DNA of 64,000 nucleotides from Paenibacillus sonchi. GTDB taxonomy: Bacteria; Bacillota; Bacilli; Paenibacillales; Paenibacillaceae. The stretch lies in contig NZ_CP068595.1 of the NCBI RefSeq assembly GCF_016772475.1, positions 4,340,001 to 4,404,000 on the forward strand, in the 5' to 3' direction. Positions 48,354 through 60,155 of the stretch are shown here, in pieces. Below the pieces are notes generated by a model. That model worked only from the letters and a program-made list of their open reading frames with translations. It was not told the DNA's origin and made no database searches. Every line of letters starts with the position of its first letter. Positions within the stretch are counted from its first letter, which is position 1. The translations under genes were made by a program, and so were the position numbers.

Positions 48354-51133
48354 ATGATCACTAAACCAAAAGATAATCCCCCAAAAAAACTGCGCAGATG
48401 GGGGACTTTAGCACTCGCCTTTACATTGCTCATCCCTGGACTTGTTATTTCTGGGAGTACGCAAACCGTTGAGGGAGCAGCGTACACCCATATTTCAAAA
48501 GTAGGAGCCTTTGACGAGAAATCCAGGGAATTAAATATTTTCAGCTTGGATAACGGCTATAAAGTATTACAAAGACGAGGCTTTGACACGGTGGATGTTT
48601 CTCCTGGTCCATCAGAAAAATACTATAATTATTACGATAGTTATGGTAGCACTAAAATCGGTAGCGTATATTTACAATCGGGTAAACTGTACACTCAAAA
48701 AGCCGGAGAAAGTGCAGTCGAAAAACTGGATGATGTTGTCGATTTTGAAGTATTAACAAACAACGAATACTCAGATATTGCAAAATTTAGTTATTTTGCA
48801 CTCAAGAGCGATGGAACTGTTTGGGCTTGGGGGCAGGAGCAAAAGGACAGTTAGCTATTGGTGGTGCTGTCGATATGGCCATACCTACATTTGTCCTTGA
48901 CCCAACTGGGGCAGACTTAACGGGGGTAAAGAAAATTTATTCACTGTCTCCGGAGTCAATTATTTTTATAAAGGACAATGCAGTTTACATGGTAGGTTCC
49001 GGCATGGGAAAGTACACGCTGACCACACCAACTTCTAAGACTGCAGATATTACATCATACTTCCCAGCATTCACATCATCGGCTAATTTTCAGATGGCCT
49101 TTCTTAACGGTTTTAACTATAGCCGTGTAGATATGCAACCAGGCAACACTACCCTTGTGGACGCATCCTCTCGTATTTTCACTATAAATGGAGTAAATTA
49201 CTCACTTACTGACTGGAATGCATACAAGGCTCCAGGTAGCACGTCAACCGAGTTGGATAGTGCCCCCACTTTGTATAACATACCTACTGGGGTTGACATC
49301 ACTAATGTGCATCGTTACATCACTCCAGCTAAAAATCCATTTTCTGGTGCGAGATATCTACCAGTCGGATACACGACCATACAGAATGGAGATCTAAAAT
49401 ATTGGGGAACTCCATTTTCGGATTGGGCCTATGGTGGGAACACCATTCAAGCCATAAAAACAATAGCAACTGGAGTTCAATCCGTCGTTGGAGATGGTTC
49501 CGGTGCTTTTTGGTTTTTGAAGGATGGAAATGTGTATACCTTCGGGGCTAATAATGCCGGCAGAACGGGGATTGCAGGGGGTGGAGTGATTTCGGATCCT
49601 GTAAAGGTATCGGGACCAAGCGGCGAAGTAAAGAATGTAAAGCAGATCGCTTCCTATGGATTTCAGACTTATGCTCTCAAGGACAATAATGATGTAATCG
49701 CGTGGAGTGATGCTTCCTCATTCTCAACACTTAGTAAAAAGTATCTATCGCTGTTCCAGGCTCCAGATCGCTCTGGTAAATATATTGTTTATGGAATCAC
49801 CGAATCCGGTGATTTTGTAAAGTTACCGGATGGCACAGCCGTCACCGGATTTCCAAAAATATACCCCGTTGACTATGTGGCTCCCGTTGTTCTGGATACA
49901 CCTACGAGTGTGCTGTCAACGGATAAATTCAATCGGTCTGTGATTACAGTTGATTACGGCAGTTCCCCAGCAATCACCAACCGTGAATACTCCATAGATG
50001 GAGGAGCTACTTGGTTACCGTATACGGCTCCTGTAACGTTGACCTCCGCCGGTATGATATCTTTTAAGGCTCGTTCCTGCGCGGAAGGTGGAATTTATAG
50101 CAAGCTGCTTGAAATTGAGGTGAATAATGATCCAATCATTATAAAATCTGGTTTTCCGCAGATCACAGATAACGGTAACGGAAGTTTTAGTGTTGACTCT
50201 GGAACCACCCATCCTGATGCTAAGACCCAGATCAAAGTCGACAATGGAACTTGGGTTGATTACATTGGAGCGGTGACATTGCCATCTGGCAGCCATACCG
50301 TGGATGTACGGATAATCAATAAAGCAGGTGAAGAACTGGCGACCAACCAAAAGACAGTGAACGGGGCTACGCCATTTCCAACGGCCACGCCAACACCAAC
50401 AGTGGCTCCAACTCCAACTGTAGTGCCAAGCAGCACTCCTACAGCAGTACCCACATCGACAGTAGCACCAGCTACACCCACGCCGACAACTGCACCTACG
50501 GCGGGTCCAACAGCTACAACCGTTCCAACAACGGTACCGGCAACACCAGTGCCGACAGTAGATCCAAGTTGGGGCAGCCCGATTGGTTCTGAAGATGTAA
50601 CCTTTACTGTACTGGGCGGTGGTTTCAGTTCGCAGTTCAGCGGGCTATTATTGGACAATGTGACCATTAGCACGACCAACCCATATCAGCAGATTAATTC
50701 TGTAACCAACTCAGTCATTGAGGACAGCAGAGGGAGTGGTGCGGGATGGAATTATACGCTGAAGATCACGGATTTTGTGAGTGATCCAGTGGTGGACAAT
50801 AGTAATAACACGAACAATTTAGTGGTCAAAATGCCATCGAATGCCTTGAGTGTAGATGTCGCCAATTCCACTACCCTTGCGGGACAATCTGGAATGGTGA
50901 GCCAAACCGGAAATCATGTTTTTAGTGATCAGCCCGTTGTATTGGCACAGGCCAATGAGTACCAAGGTATGGGGCAGTATCAGATTGGACAAAGCTTCAC
51001 ACTTCGAGTGCCAGATAAGGTAGAGATTGTTTCTGCTGGAGAAGGCAGTTCGTATCACCCTGGAACCAAAACTGGCTTGCGAGTCGGGACGTATCGTTCA
51101 CAGTTTACGTTCACTTTGGCTTCTGGAATATAG
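48354..51133 (+). CDS. RCC1-like propeller fused to a WxL domain, frameshifted as read
   Basis: Frames 48354-48854 and 48821-51133 join if the five-G run 48829-48833 has a sixth G, giving DGTVWAWGAGAKGQLAIGG. The protein is about 926 residues: signal peptide; RCC1-type repeats (LKSDGTVWAWG..., FWFLKDGNVYTFGANN); an Ig-like segment (REYSIDGGATWLPYTAPVTL); a Pro/Thr stalk (DNA about 50370-50570); and a C-terminal WxL domain (GAGWNYTLKITDF, ending FTFTLASGI). It probably displays a propeller head from the wall, held by the WxL domain. Confidence 0.78.
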
Positions 51134-51140
51134 CTTTAAC

Positions 51141-51179
51141 AGCAGAGCGAAGCGATCAGCAGTCGCTTCGCTCTCTGCT
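51141..51179. terminator. Hairpin between convergent surface-protein genes
   Basis: AGCAGAGCGAAGCGA (51141-51155) pairs with 51163-51179, with a two-base bulge. It lies between two convergent stop codons and has no strong T tail. Confidence 0.6.
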
Positions 51180-51189
51180 GCATTCCAAA

Positions 51190-53056
51190 TTATTGTGAAG
51201 ATAAGAGATTTGCTTTCAATTCGGCTAATTGAAAGTAATTGTTGCCCGCATCATCTACGCCTAGTCTTGTCGCGTACAGTCGAATAAAACGAGCCAATAT
51301 CGGCTGACTGAATGTAAACGTCCTTGCGGAACCCGTATTGCTGATATTAGTGTAGCTTTGCCCCGGTATATCCTGCCATCGAATACCGTCATTACTATAT
51401 TGCAGCTTGAAATCTAGTGGGAAACTTAACGTTCCTCTTGGCGTTACTGTGATGCTTTTGACCGACTGACTGTTTACCAGATCAAGTGCAGCCCATTCCG
51501 TAGCGATGCTGCTGGCATGGTAAGGGCTGGACCAGATGCTGTTTGTGTTATTATCCATCAGATGGGTTGCCGTCCAACCTTTTAAAGTAGCAGAGGCGGC
51601 TGCGTTGACCAGATTGGTTTTGAGTTCAGATAATTGAAAATAGTAATTCCCCCATCGTCTTTACCGAGCTTCGTTACGTAAAGCCGGATATACTTGGCGA
51701 TTATTGAGCTATCAAACGTAAACGTCTGCACATTACCGTTATTGAGATAATTGACGTAGGATTGCCCTTCAATATCAGTCCAGTGTACGGCATCATTGCT
51801 GGCCTGGAATTTGAAATCTACTGGAAAAGCATACTTAGCTCTCGGTGTGATAGTCACACTCCCTACTGTCTCCGCTCGGCCCAAATGAAATGCAACCCAC
51901 TCACTTTCTGTTGCGATTCCATGTAAATTACTGGACCAGGTGGAAGTGGTATTATTATCGGTTAACCGGGCCACTGACCATCCGGGCAGACTGGATGAGG
52001 CAGCGACCTTCGAATGATGCAGTGTAAATTCCCAAGCTGAAAATAATATCTTCCCCCATCATCTTTGCCGAGTTTCGTTGCATAAATCCGAACATACCTT
52101 CCAATTACGGAGCTGTCAAAAGAGAAGGTTTGCACATTCCCGTTATTCGCATAGTTGGTATAAATTTGTCCCGGAATATCCGTCCAGTTAACGGCATCTA
52201 GGCTATATTGGAGCTTGAAATCTTTTGGAAAGCTTAAGGTGCTGCGTGGTGTCAGACTGATTCCGCTTATAAATGTTGTGTCTCCGGCATCTGCAGCGAT
52301 CCATTCAATACTTGCCTCATTGTCACTTGCGTTACTAGACCAGATTGAGGAGTTATTTCCGTCAATTAACCGTGAAACAGGCCAGCCCTGAAGGCTAGAG
52401 GAAGCTGTGATTTTAATCAGATGAACATCAAACTCTCCCAATTGGAAGTAATAGTTCCCCGCATCATCCTTACCTAATTTTGTAGCGAGAACTCGAACAT
52501 ACCGGGCCGCAATAGAATTGTTAAAAGTAAAGTTTTGAATATTTCCGTTGTTGGAATAGCTAGTGTAAGTTTGACCGGGGATATCCGTCCAATTGACCGC
52601 ATCGGTACTGGATTGCAGACGGAAATCTTTGGGGAAGCTCAAAGTGCTACGTGGAGTCAGGCTGATTCCTCCGATAAAATGAACATCGCCTAAGTCTACA
52701 GCTACCCACTCTGGTCCTTGATCAACCGGATGTCCATGACTCGACCAGATGCTTCCTGAATTTCCATCCCCCAGTTTATAGACGTCCCAGCTAGTCAACG
52801 CCGAAGAAGTGAACAGAGCAGGCTTAGCGGATTGAACAGTGCGTAGCATGTTGCCATTGGCATCATAAACACAATAGACGGTATTGTAAGGAGTGAGTGT
52901 GTAGCTCAGCTTTGCACCACCTACGTCATACTGGTAATAGGTTTTTAAGTTGTTTAGAGATTCGACTGTTGTGGACTCGGCGGTAGCTAGTGCTGGTTCA
53001 TTGAAATAAGCGAGCAATATAAGCAGTAATATTAACGTGCCATATCGAAATTTCAT
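51190..53056 (-). CDS. Exported protein with four discoidin (F5/8 type C) repeats, two frameshifts as read
   Basis: Three minus frames (53071-51962, 51974-51582, 51558-51190) form one gene of about 620 residues if one G is added at 52031-52033 and one at 51649-51653. It has a signal peptide (MKFRYGTLILLLILLAYF), a short YD-like segment (VYCVYDANGNMLRTVQ), and four discoidin/CBM32-like modules, each with IWSS, SLTPRSTLSFPKDF-like and YVRVLATKLGKDDAG-like blocks. Such modules usually bind sugars. ATG 53056 has GAGGAGG upstream. Confidence 0.75.
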
Positions 53057-53252
53057 CAGGAGCCTCCTCATAAGGATATTAGGTATGTAATATTCTGAAT
53101 TCTAGTTTGTAGTTCCTTAAATGGTCAAGAAAAATAATCAATGTAGACATTTAATGATAAATTTCGACAAATTACCTCTATATCCAAATATTTAATTTTG
53201 TCGTATGATGCAAAATAGAGAGAACGAATTACTTAAAGTGTTGAGAGGAGCC

Positions 53253-54380
53253 ATGAAAATATAAGGAATCGGAGTAATGCGTAAATGGTTCGGGGCTGAT
53301 CGTTGCTGTGTTGTCTTTAATCGCGGTAGGGGAACGTCCTCCATACATGCAGCAGATGTGCAGACAACAGACTATATTGTAGTCAATTACTCGGGAACAT
53401 CTTTCACACAGTTAGCTCACGTGTATGACAAAGGAAGATTGGGAAACGGGGAATTGGCCAGAATGATCATTGATTCAATATACATATGACAGTAATGGAA
53501 ATCTTCTCAAGAGAAACAAAAGCGCTTCAATTGGGCAGTATGTGATCAGCAGTTCAACCGTGTCTTACGACCTTTGTGTACTTGGTGTTACTAGAACGCC
53601 CAGAAAGTAGAGTTTCTAACATGGACCGAAACAGATGGTTAGGATGATATTGAATGGATGTAGGTGAGAAACTGGCGTCCGTTGTATGGGAAGGGAATAT
53701 GTGGCTTCCTAAACGCAGAGGAAGTATTAATACTTATAACCCACCATATCTATGTGGATGGAAGAATGATTCTCGGGCTTACAGTAAAGGTGGTGGATGC
53801 TTCGCAATTTATTACGCCTTTACTGGTGTTATTGGCTGATGGAACTGTTTTTATTTATGGGGTAGATTCCAAAGTCCAAAAAGTCCAATTCCCGACGTGG
53901 ACGTCCTATAAAGATCAGGATGATATTGAGTGGATTGACGGGGTGAAGATAGGGAACGGGGTATGGAAAGCAACGGTAGTCTACTCCAAACATCACTCAG
54001 AACTTGGGAGATACATCACCCATATCTATGCAGATGGAAAATATGCGGGAGCATGGGAATTTTCCGTAGTAGACGCACTGAAGTTTACGTATCCATCCGT
54101 CGCTTATCTTAGCAGTGGTTTTTACGAGGTAATGGTTGAAGGGGTTCCTTCTAATGTAACGACCGTGCGGTTTCCCACCTGGACGGAAAGAAATGGTCAT
54201 GATGACCTGGAAAACCCTTGGGTTGAGGGAGAACGGATAGCCAGTACAAGCTGGAGAATCCGTATTCCATACCACAAGCATAACAAGGAGACCGGCGCAT
54301 ACACCACTCATATCTATTCCTATGATGCTTATGGGAATAGCAGAATTATTGGGATGCTGGCGGTGGAGGTACGGAATTAG
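53253..54380 (+). pseudogene. Decayed surface-protein gene with GBS-Bsp-like repeats
   Basis: An ATG at 53253 has a ribosome site but stops after three codons. Downstream, pieces of an Rhs-like YTYDSNGNLLKRNKSAS and three GBS-Bsp-like repeats are spread over different frames. The first repeat has two in-frame TAG codons (53640 and 53661). The frame 53664-54380 preserves the remaining repeats (VQFPTWTSYKDQDDIEWIDG; VRFPTWTERNGHDDL; ITHIYADGKYAG). Real decay by substitutions and shifts, not only run-length errors. Confidence 0.65.
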
Positions 54381-54498
54381 AAGAGATGAAAATAGTTAAA
54401 TAGTATTAGGACAACGAGATTTAAATCCCTAGAGCTGATAAGAACCGATGCACGATTTTGATAAAACTAAAATTATACAATGACAGGAGAGCTGTAAG

Positions 54499-57400
54499 AT
54501 GAAACGTAAGTGTTCTCACAATCGCTGGTTAGCTATAATTCTAACAATTGTTTTAATAGGGAGTGGTTTTCCACCCTTGGAGGGAAGCGCAAGTGCTAGT
54601 GTAAGCTCTTCTGTGTCGAAGTCCGCTACCATTCCTGCACCTTCCGTCGCTCCCTCTGCGACACCGAGCCCCCCCATGTGGAAAAATGAAACGGTGATGG
54701 CAACTCCATCTATTCCACAGGAATCAGCGCTCTTTTCAGAATCGGCGCCTGTTGATGGTGAGAGACTGATGAATAGGGGCCTGCCTGTGGCAGCACCCGA
54801 GCTGCCCAACGAAAACATCTCTGTAGGGAAGACTACATATGGTCAGGGAATGCCGGCAGCCATCCTTTCAGTTAAAGCGAGAACTTTAGAAAAGCAAGGG
54901 TTATTGGAACTCCCATCGTCAGATACTGCCTCACGCTCTCAAGCAATGACCAATCAAAAGCAAAAATCGCAAGATTTGACACAATCCGTGATTGAACAAT
55001 TATTTCTGGCCGGAGCGTCAATGGCAGATGTGTACTGGGTCAATCTTCTTTTGCAGGAGCCATCCACGTACACACCTCTTGAGCTTTTGAAATGGCGGCA
55101 TACAGGCAAGTTAACATGGGAAGAGATTCAACAGGAATTAAAAGATCAGAAAGCTTCCCCAGTAGAGCGGCCTTCGGTTCCAAATACTGTGTACAAGGAT
55201 GAGGGAGGAGCTCATTCTGTAGTCCAGCGCCAAAGTGTGACCTCACTTGTATACGGGGAGGATCTGCTTTCGGACAGCCAACTCAAACTCGCTTCTTCCA
55301 AGGTTACCGCTTTTGATATGACTGTTTCCGGTGTTTTTGACGGGTTAGTCAAGCAAGCGCAAATTAATCAGACGAATAAACCGCAATTTGGAGATCGCGA
55401 TGTATCCAGTGAACTTGTCGATCCCGTTTCCGGATCATTAACCTGGAAAGAAAATGAAATTCATTTACCGGGACGAGACGGTCTGGATCTGGATATTGGA
55501 ATCATGTATAACTCAAATCAAGCCCATTCCTTAGCTCTAGAATATACATCTACTGGTCATTACACAGCAAGATATGACCATTACTTATCGCGTTATAATC
55601 TCGGAACAGGCTGGTCGCTTCAATTCCCTTCGATCCAATATAGTAATGGTTATTCTTATTATCATGATGGGAAAGGAGGGGTCTTTGCTGTAGCACCTTA
55701 CCCACAGAATGGAGATGAGCTTACCCAATACACCAATTTTTTGAATTACAAAAGCAAGGATAAGCGTATTATTTCAAGCCATGAATTTAATAATGGCCAA
55801 AATCAGTCTGAGACTTGTGTAGAGTATGCAGATAAAAGACGTGAATATTTTTCTGCAAGAGGCCTTTTATTGGGGATTGTAGATCGTTTCGGCAACACGA
55901 TTACGTTCAAACATACTTTTATCCAAAATTCGGGTTTTAATATGGAAGTCATCAGTTCTATCACAGATACAGTAGGCCGAGTAGTGACATTCGAATATGA
56001 GAATAACCTGGACACCGAAGGGGACTTTTATGGAGAAAATGTTACCATTCGTGTGAAAGATGGAGGGATGGAGGTTGAGAAGGTCACATTAACCAAAGGA
56101 AGAGTAAAGACTACGGTTAATGAATTAGTGACCTATGTACCTGTATTATGGGTGATTACAGACCAGAACGGGGATGAAACCTTCTTTAATTATGATTACC
56201 AATTTGCGGTATACGATCCTTGGAGCGGGTATGGAGGAGAGCAAAACTATAATTATTACTCCTTGTTAAAGGGAGTCACATACCCTCATTCCAAAACGAC
56301 TTATGAGTACGACCAGACGGTACGCAACATTAATTCTATGGATTCGGTACAGGAATATCGAGTCATTTCCAGAGGGGATACGGCCGGCTCTAAAAGATAT
56401 AATCAGAGCCAATATCGTTATGAAGGAGATTATACCGGCTACCCCAATCATTATCCCCCATATGTACCAGAGGATTATCGTTTCTATTCAAGAGTTATAC
56501 TGCAAAGTGAAACGGCCTCTAACAATACGATCACGACCCGAACCTTTGACGGTAAAGCCAGGCTGCTGTCCACGGATACGCAAGCAGCAAACGGGGAACG
56601 AGAAGTAGTGGCCAATACCGCTTTTCATGAACTGTTCCAGAATTCTCCGACAAGAACGAGGATTTCGGAGTATGGGGCCGGGGACAGCGACGCTACAGCC
56701 AACCACCTTTTTAAGGAAACAACCTATACGAATTGGGGGTGGGTGGGAACGGAAACGAAGCCGTTGACCAGTGATCAGTTTAACAATCCGTACCTGAAAC
56801 AGCGCTATACCACGACAATGAGCTATGAGCCGAAGTATCATCTGATGGAGTCGAAGTCCTGGTATCAAAATGAGACAGATGCTAACCCTGTATCCGAGCG
56901 GTACACCTATACTTCGGAAGGAAGACCGCTAACCGCAATTAACGCGCTAGGGGAACAGACCACGTATAGTTATAACTACACGAATGGGACGGGGCAAATT
57001 TCGCAAGCAATAGCGGAGAAAACAGCAAGCGGTAAAGTAGTTGCTAAAAGTGTAACTCACTATGGAGCCGAAACCATTTATGCTTATCCGACGGAACAGC
57101 AGCAATGGTTTAATATGAACACGCCAGAGCAGACTATTGTCAAAAAGACGATGGCATATGACATGAGGACGGGGAGGCTCATTCGGGAAAGCGACGGCAA
57201 CAATCAAGTGGTCTCCTATGAGTATGATAGGGGGGGCCGTCTGAAAAAAGAAACGCATCCAGTCCGAACCAATACCAAAGGAGAAAGATATAGTGAAGTG
57301 ATCGATTACAATTATTATAATCAGACCTCTGTGAACTTTGATGCTGTGAACGCAGGGACGTTTGTTCTAAAAGTGAATACCATTAAAACCGTAACTAACT

Positions 57401-60111
57401 TGTCCACTCACGATGCCGTTATCACAAATTCAGATGCGTTATATAATGGACTAGGACTTCTTCTGTTGGAAGAGCACCACGATGATAATGCAGGAAAATG
57501 GGTATACCAGCAATATCATTATGACGATATGGGGCGTCCGGTGTATTCCATTGACCCCGCTGGAAATACATTGACTGTCAGCTACGATGCGTGGGGCAGA
57601 CAGAACCGGGCCACGAATGCCAACGGAGATCTCATCGTCAGCGACTATTCATTCAAAGCGCGCACCAACACAAGCTACATTCAGGATAAGAACACAGGCG
57701 AGAAGCTGAACTATGTCCAGGACACCTACGATGCCTGGGGAAATAAAATTTCGGCCTCCACCTATAAGGATTGGCCAACGAATCAACAACAGATTATCGA
57801 ATCCTATCGATACGATATCGCGGGAAACATCACAGGTTACACCGATCCTAATCATAATGTGAACGAGGACGGGGTTACGACCACCTATGCCTATGATGCC
57901 TTAGGCCGATTATCCGCCGTAAAAGATGCGCTGAACCAGACCACCAACTACAGCTATGACGGCAATGGTCACGTATCGAAAGTGACGATACAGGCTAAAA
58001 ACGGCTCGCCGCAAACCCTGAATACCAAGACGTATAACGAACTGGGCCTGCTTAAAGTGAAACAGGACGGGGCTTTACAAAATGAAAGCTATACCTACAA
58101 CAGCGCAGGCCAATTGGCAGCAAAAACAGACCGCAATGGCAGCACGTTTGGATATACGTATGACGAAAGCGGCCAACTGAAAAAGAGCACGATCAGCGGG
58201 ATGGTCAACAATGTGGCGCAAACGCAGGAAACGAATGTGATTTTCGGAGAGGGGGCACCGCAGAAACAGACCATCGAAACGCGTACGAACAACACACTCA
58301 CGGCCACCCAAACGCAAACTCTGGATAGTTTGGGCCAAGTGCGCAACACATACTCGTTATCTGGCAACCACTCGGCGTACATCGGTAATCAGAGAGACGT
58401 ACTGGGACGGATGACACAGATCAATGACAACTACATGGGCTTTTACACGAACTATCAGTATAATAAGCAGCGATTGGATAAAGTACAAACCAACGGGAGT
58501 TCTACGCTCACAGGTGCTTCTTCGGCCAATGTACAGTACAGCTACTTCGCGAACGATTTGGTGAAGTCGATTACGTACCCGACGCTTACAGATGGCAGCA
58601 TCCTGAAGACGGAATATACGTACAACAAAGCGCTGGGCTGGACCGAGAGCATGACGAACACCAAAGGCAGTGACGTGCTATCGGGATACAGCTATGGTTA
58701 CGACAATAACGGGAATCGCATCTCTGTAAGCGAGGTGCGCAAAGGCAGCAGCACCGCGCAAACGACAAGGTATACCTATGACGCGCTGAATCGCTTGGTA
58801 TCCATTACCCGGCCGGATGGCGGGAAAACGACGTATACCTATGATGTGCGGGGCAACCGCCAGACGTTATCGGATACGAGTAATGTCAGTCTGGACACGA
58901 TGGATACGAGCTACACCTATGACTTGCAGAACACCTTAACCTCCGTCACCAAAGGAGGAGGTACCACCAGCTTTAAGTATTATGCCGATGGTATGCGTTC
59001 CATGAAGACAAATAGTAATACCCAGACTCAGGTGAACTATAACCTCAATGGTGAGGTGATCTCGCAAGAAAAGATTGTGAGTGGCGTGTTCGTGGAACAA
59101 GCGAACTTTGTGCGTGGGGACCGGGTGCTGGTGAAGAAGGACAAAAAGAACAACAGCGTCACGGATTACTATTACCTGTACAATGGGCACGGTGACGTCG
59201 TGCAGATCGTGGATACCAACGGGGCGGTAATCAACAACTACACCTACGATGAGTGGGGGAACATCACCAGCCAGGTGGAGGGAACTTCCAATTCCTTCAA
59301 ATACACAGGAGAAGTGTACGATGCCGAAACCGGACTTTACTATCTGCGTGCACGGTATTATGATCCGAGCATGGGGCGGTTTTTAAATGAGGATACGGTT
59401 GAGGGGCAGATAAACAATCCCTTAACTCAGAACCTATATACTTACGTAGGTAACAACCCTCTTAAATATACAGACCCTTCAGGCAAATGCTTCTGGGATG
59501 CTTGTGTTTTGGAGGGAGCGGCGGCGGCGGCATTAGTTGAAGGAGCTATATTTGTGATAGGCGCTTCAAGTATCCTTATCTGGAACCATTCGAATGCTGC
59601 ACCAGTGGAGGTTCCAAGAACTGATGCACCTAAACTAACAGTAATTCAGGGAGGAAAGAATAATAAAAGTAACAGCAATCAAACAAGACCTCTAGCTCCG
59701 CCTGTTGCTCAATCTAAAGGTAAAGATGATGGCAACAACAAAGAGAGGATTATCTTGTACCATTATACTGATGAAGCAGGATATACTGGTATTTTAGACA
59801 CAAGAAAAATTAATCCTTCTATAGCAGGTGGAAGACGAGGGGATGCACGTTATGGTAGTGGAGTTTATCTTACGGATATAGCTCCCAATTCTATGTCTTA
59901 TGAAGATTTATCTGTTAAACTTTACGGGAAAAATAATAAAAGGATTAGTTATACTTATTACTATATTGCTATAGATGTCACAGACTTAGAACTAAAATAT
60001 GGCAGAGAAAATGTTTATGCACACTTAACTACAACTCCGCTAGATATAAGTAATCGATTAGTGAATGCTGGGTATAATTCAGGGACAAATGCACCAAATA
60101 TAAGACCATAA
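54499..60111 (+). CDS. Secreted Rhs/YD-repeat polymorphic toxin with C-terminal HYD1-type ADP-ribosyltransferase-like domain
   Basis: 1870 residues. A signal peptide (cut near SASAS) is followed by a Pro/Ser-rich region and a core of YD repeats. The core ends in the Rhs hallmark YYLRARYYDPSMGRFLNEDT and the junction DPSGK at about residue 1659. A hydrophobic and Asn/Lys linker leads to a toxin tip with YHYTDEAGYTGILDTRK at about 1754 and GDARYGSGVYLTDIAP at about 1781, the Tox-ART-HYD1 pattern. The tip is AT-richer than the core, as expected for exchanged cassettes. An Rhs shell would enclose the toxin until delivery. Confidence 0.88.
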   Translation: MKRKCSHNRWLAIILTIVLIGSGFPPLEGSASASVSSSVSKSATIPAPSVAPSATPSPPMWKNETVMATPSIPQESALFSESAPVDGERLMNRGLPVAAPELPNENISVGKTTYGQGMPAAILSVKARTLEKQGLLELPSSDTASRSQAMTNQKQKSQDLTQSVIEQLFLAGASMADVYWVNLLLQEPSTYTPLELLKWRHTGKLTWEEIQQELKDQKASPVERPSVPNTVYKDEGGAHSVVQRQSVTSLVYGEDLLSDSQLKLASSKVTAFDMTVSGVFDGLVKQAQINQTNKPQFGDRDVSSELVDPVSGSLTWKENEIHLPGRDGLDLDIGIMYNSNQAHSLALEYTSTGHYTARYDHYLSRYNLGTGWSLQFPSIQYSNGYSYYHDGKGGVFAVAPYPQNGDELTQYTNFLNYKSKDKRIISSHEFNNGQNQSETCVEYADKRREYFSARGLLLGIVDRFGNTITFKHTFIQNSGFNMEVISSITDTVGRVVTFEYENNLDTEGDFYGENVTIRVKDGGMEVEKVTLTKGRVKTTVNELVTYVPVLWVITDQNGDETFFNYDYQFAVYDPWSGYGGEQNYNYYSLLKGVTYPHSKTTYEYDQTVRNINSMDSVQEYRVISRGDTAGSKRYNQSQYRYEGDYTGYPNHYPPYVPEDYRFYSRVILQSETASNNTITTRTFDGKARLLSTDTQAANGEREVVANTAFHELFQNSPTRTRISEYGAGDSDATANHLFKETTYTNWGWVGTETKPLTSDQFNNPYLKQRYTTTMSYEPKYHLMESKSWYQNETDANPVSERYTYTSEGRPLTAINALGEQTTYSYNYTNGTGQISQAIAEKTASGKVVAKSVTHYGAETIYAYPTEQQQWFNMNTPEQTIVKKTMAYDMRTGRLIRESDGNNQVVSYEYDRGGRLKKETHPVRTNTKGERYSEVIDYNYYNQTSVNFDAVNAGTFVLKVNTIKTVTNLSTHDAVITNSDALYNGLGLLLLEEHHDDNAGKWVYQQYHYDDMGRPVYSIDPAGNTLTVSYDAWGRQNRATNANGDLIVSDYSFKARTNTSYIQDKNTGEKLNYVQDTYDAWGNKISASTYKDWPTNQQQIIESYRYDIAGNITGYTDPNHNVNEDGVTTTYAYDALGRLSAVKDALNQTTNYSYDGNGHVSKVTIQAKNGSPQTLNTKTYNELGLLKVKQDGALQNESYTYNSAGQLAAKTDRNGSTFGYTYDESGQLKKSTISGMVNNVAQTQETNVIFGEGAPQKQTIETRTNNTLTATQTQTLDSLGQVRNTYSLSGNHSAYIGNQRDVLGRMTQINDNYMGFYTNYQYNKQRLDKVQTNGSSTLTGASSANVQYSYFANDLVKSITYPTLTDGSILKTEYTYNKALGWTESMTNTKGSDVLSGYSYGYDNNGNRISVSEVRKGSSTAQTTRYTYDALNRLVSITRPDGGKTTYTYDVRGNRQTLSDTSNVSLDTMDTSYTYDLQNTLTSVTKGGGTTSFKYYADGMRSMKTNSNTQTQVNYNLNGEVISQEKIVSGVFVEQANFVRGDRVLVKKDKKNNSVTDYYYLYNGHGDVVQIVDTNGAVINNYTYDEWGNITSQVEGTSNSFKYTGEVYDAETGLYYLRARYYDPSMGRFLNEDTVEGQINNPLTQNLYTYVGNNPLKYTDPSGKCFWDACVLEGAAAAALVEGAIFVIGASSILIWNHSNAAPVEVPRTDAPKLTVIQGGKNNKSNSNQTRPLAPPVAQSKGKDDGNNKERIILYHYTDEAGYTGILDTRKINPSIAGGRRGDARYGSGVYLTDIAPNSMSYEDLSVKLYGKNNKRISYTYYYIAIDVTDLELKYGRENVYAHLTTTPLDISNRLVNAGYNSGTNAPNIRP

Positions 60112-60155
60112 AGAAACAGATAAAAATTCTGAATTTATAAAAGGAGAATAAAAGC

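Noticed and set aside
51190..51974. Two separate short discoidin genes
   Set aside because: Single missing G bases join them to the larger upstream frame with continuous repeat register, so they are parts of one gene.
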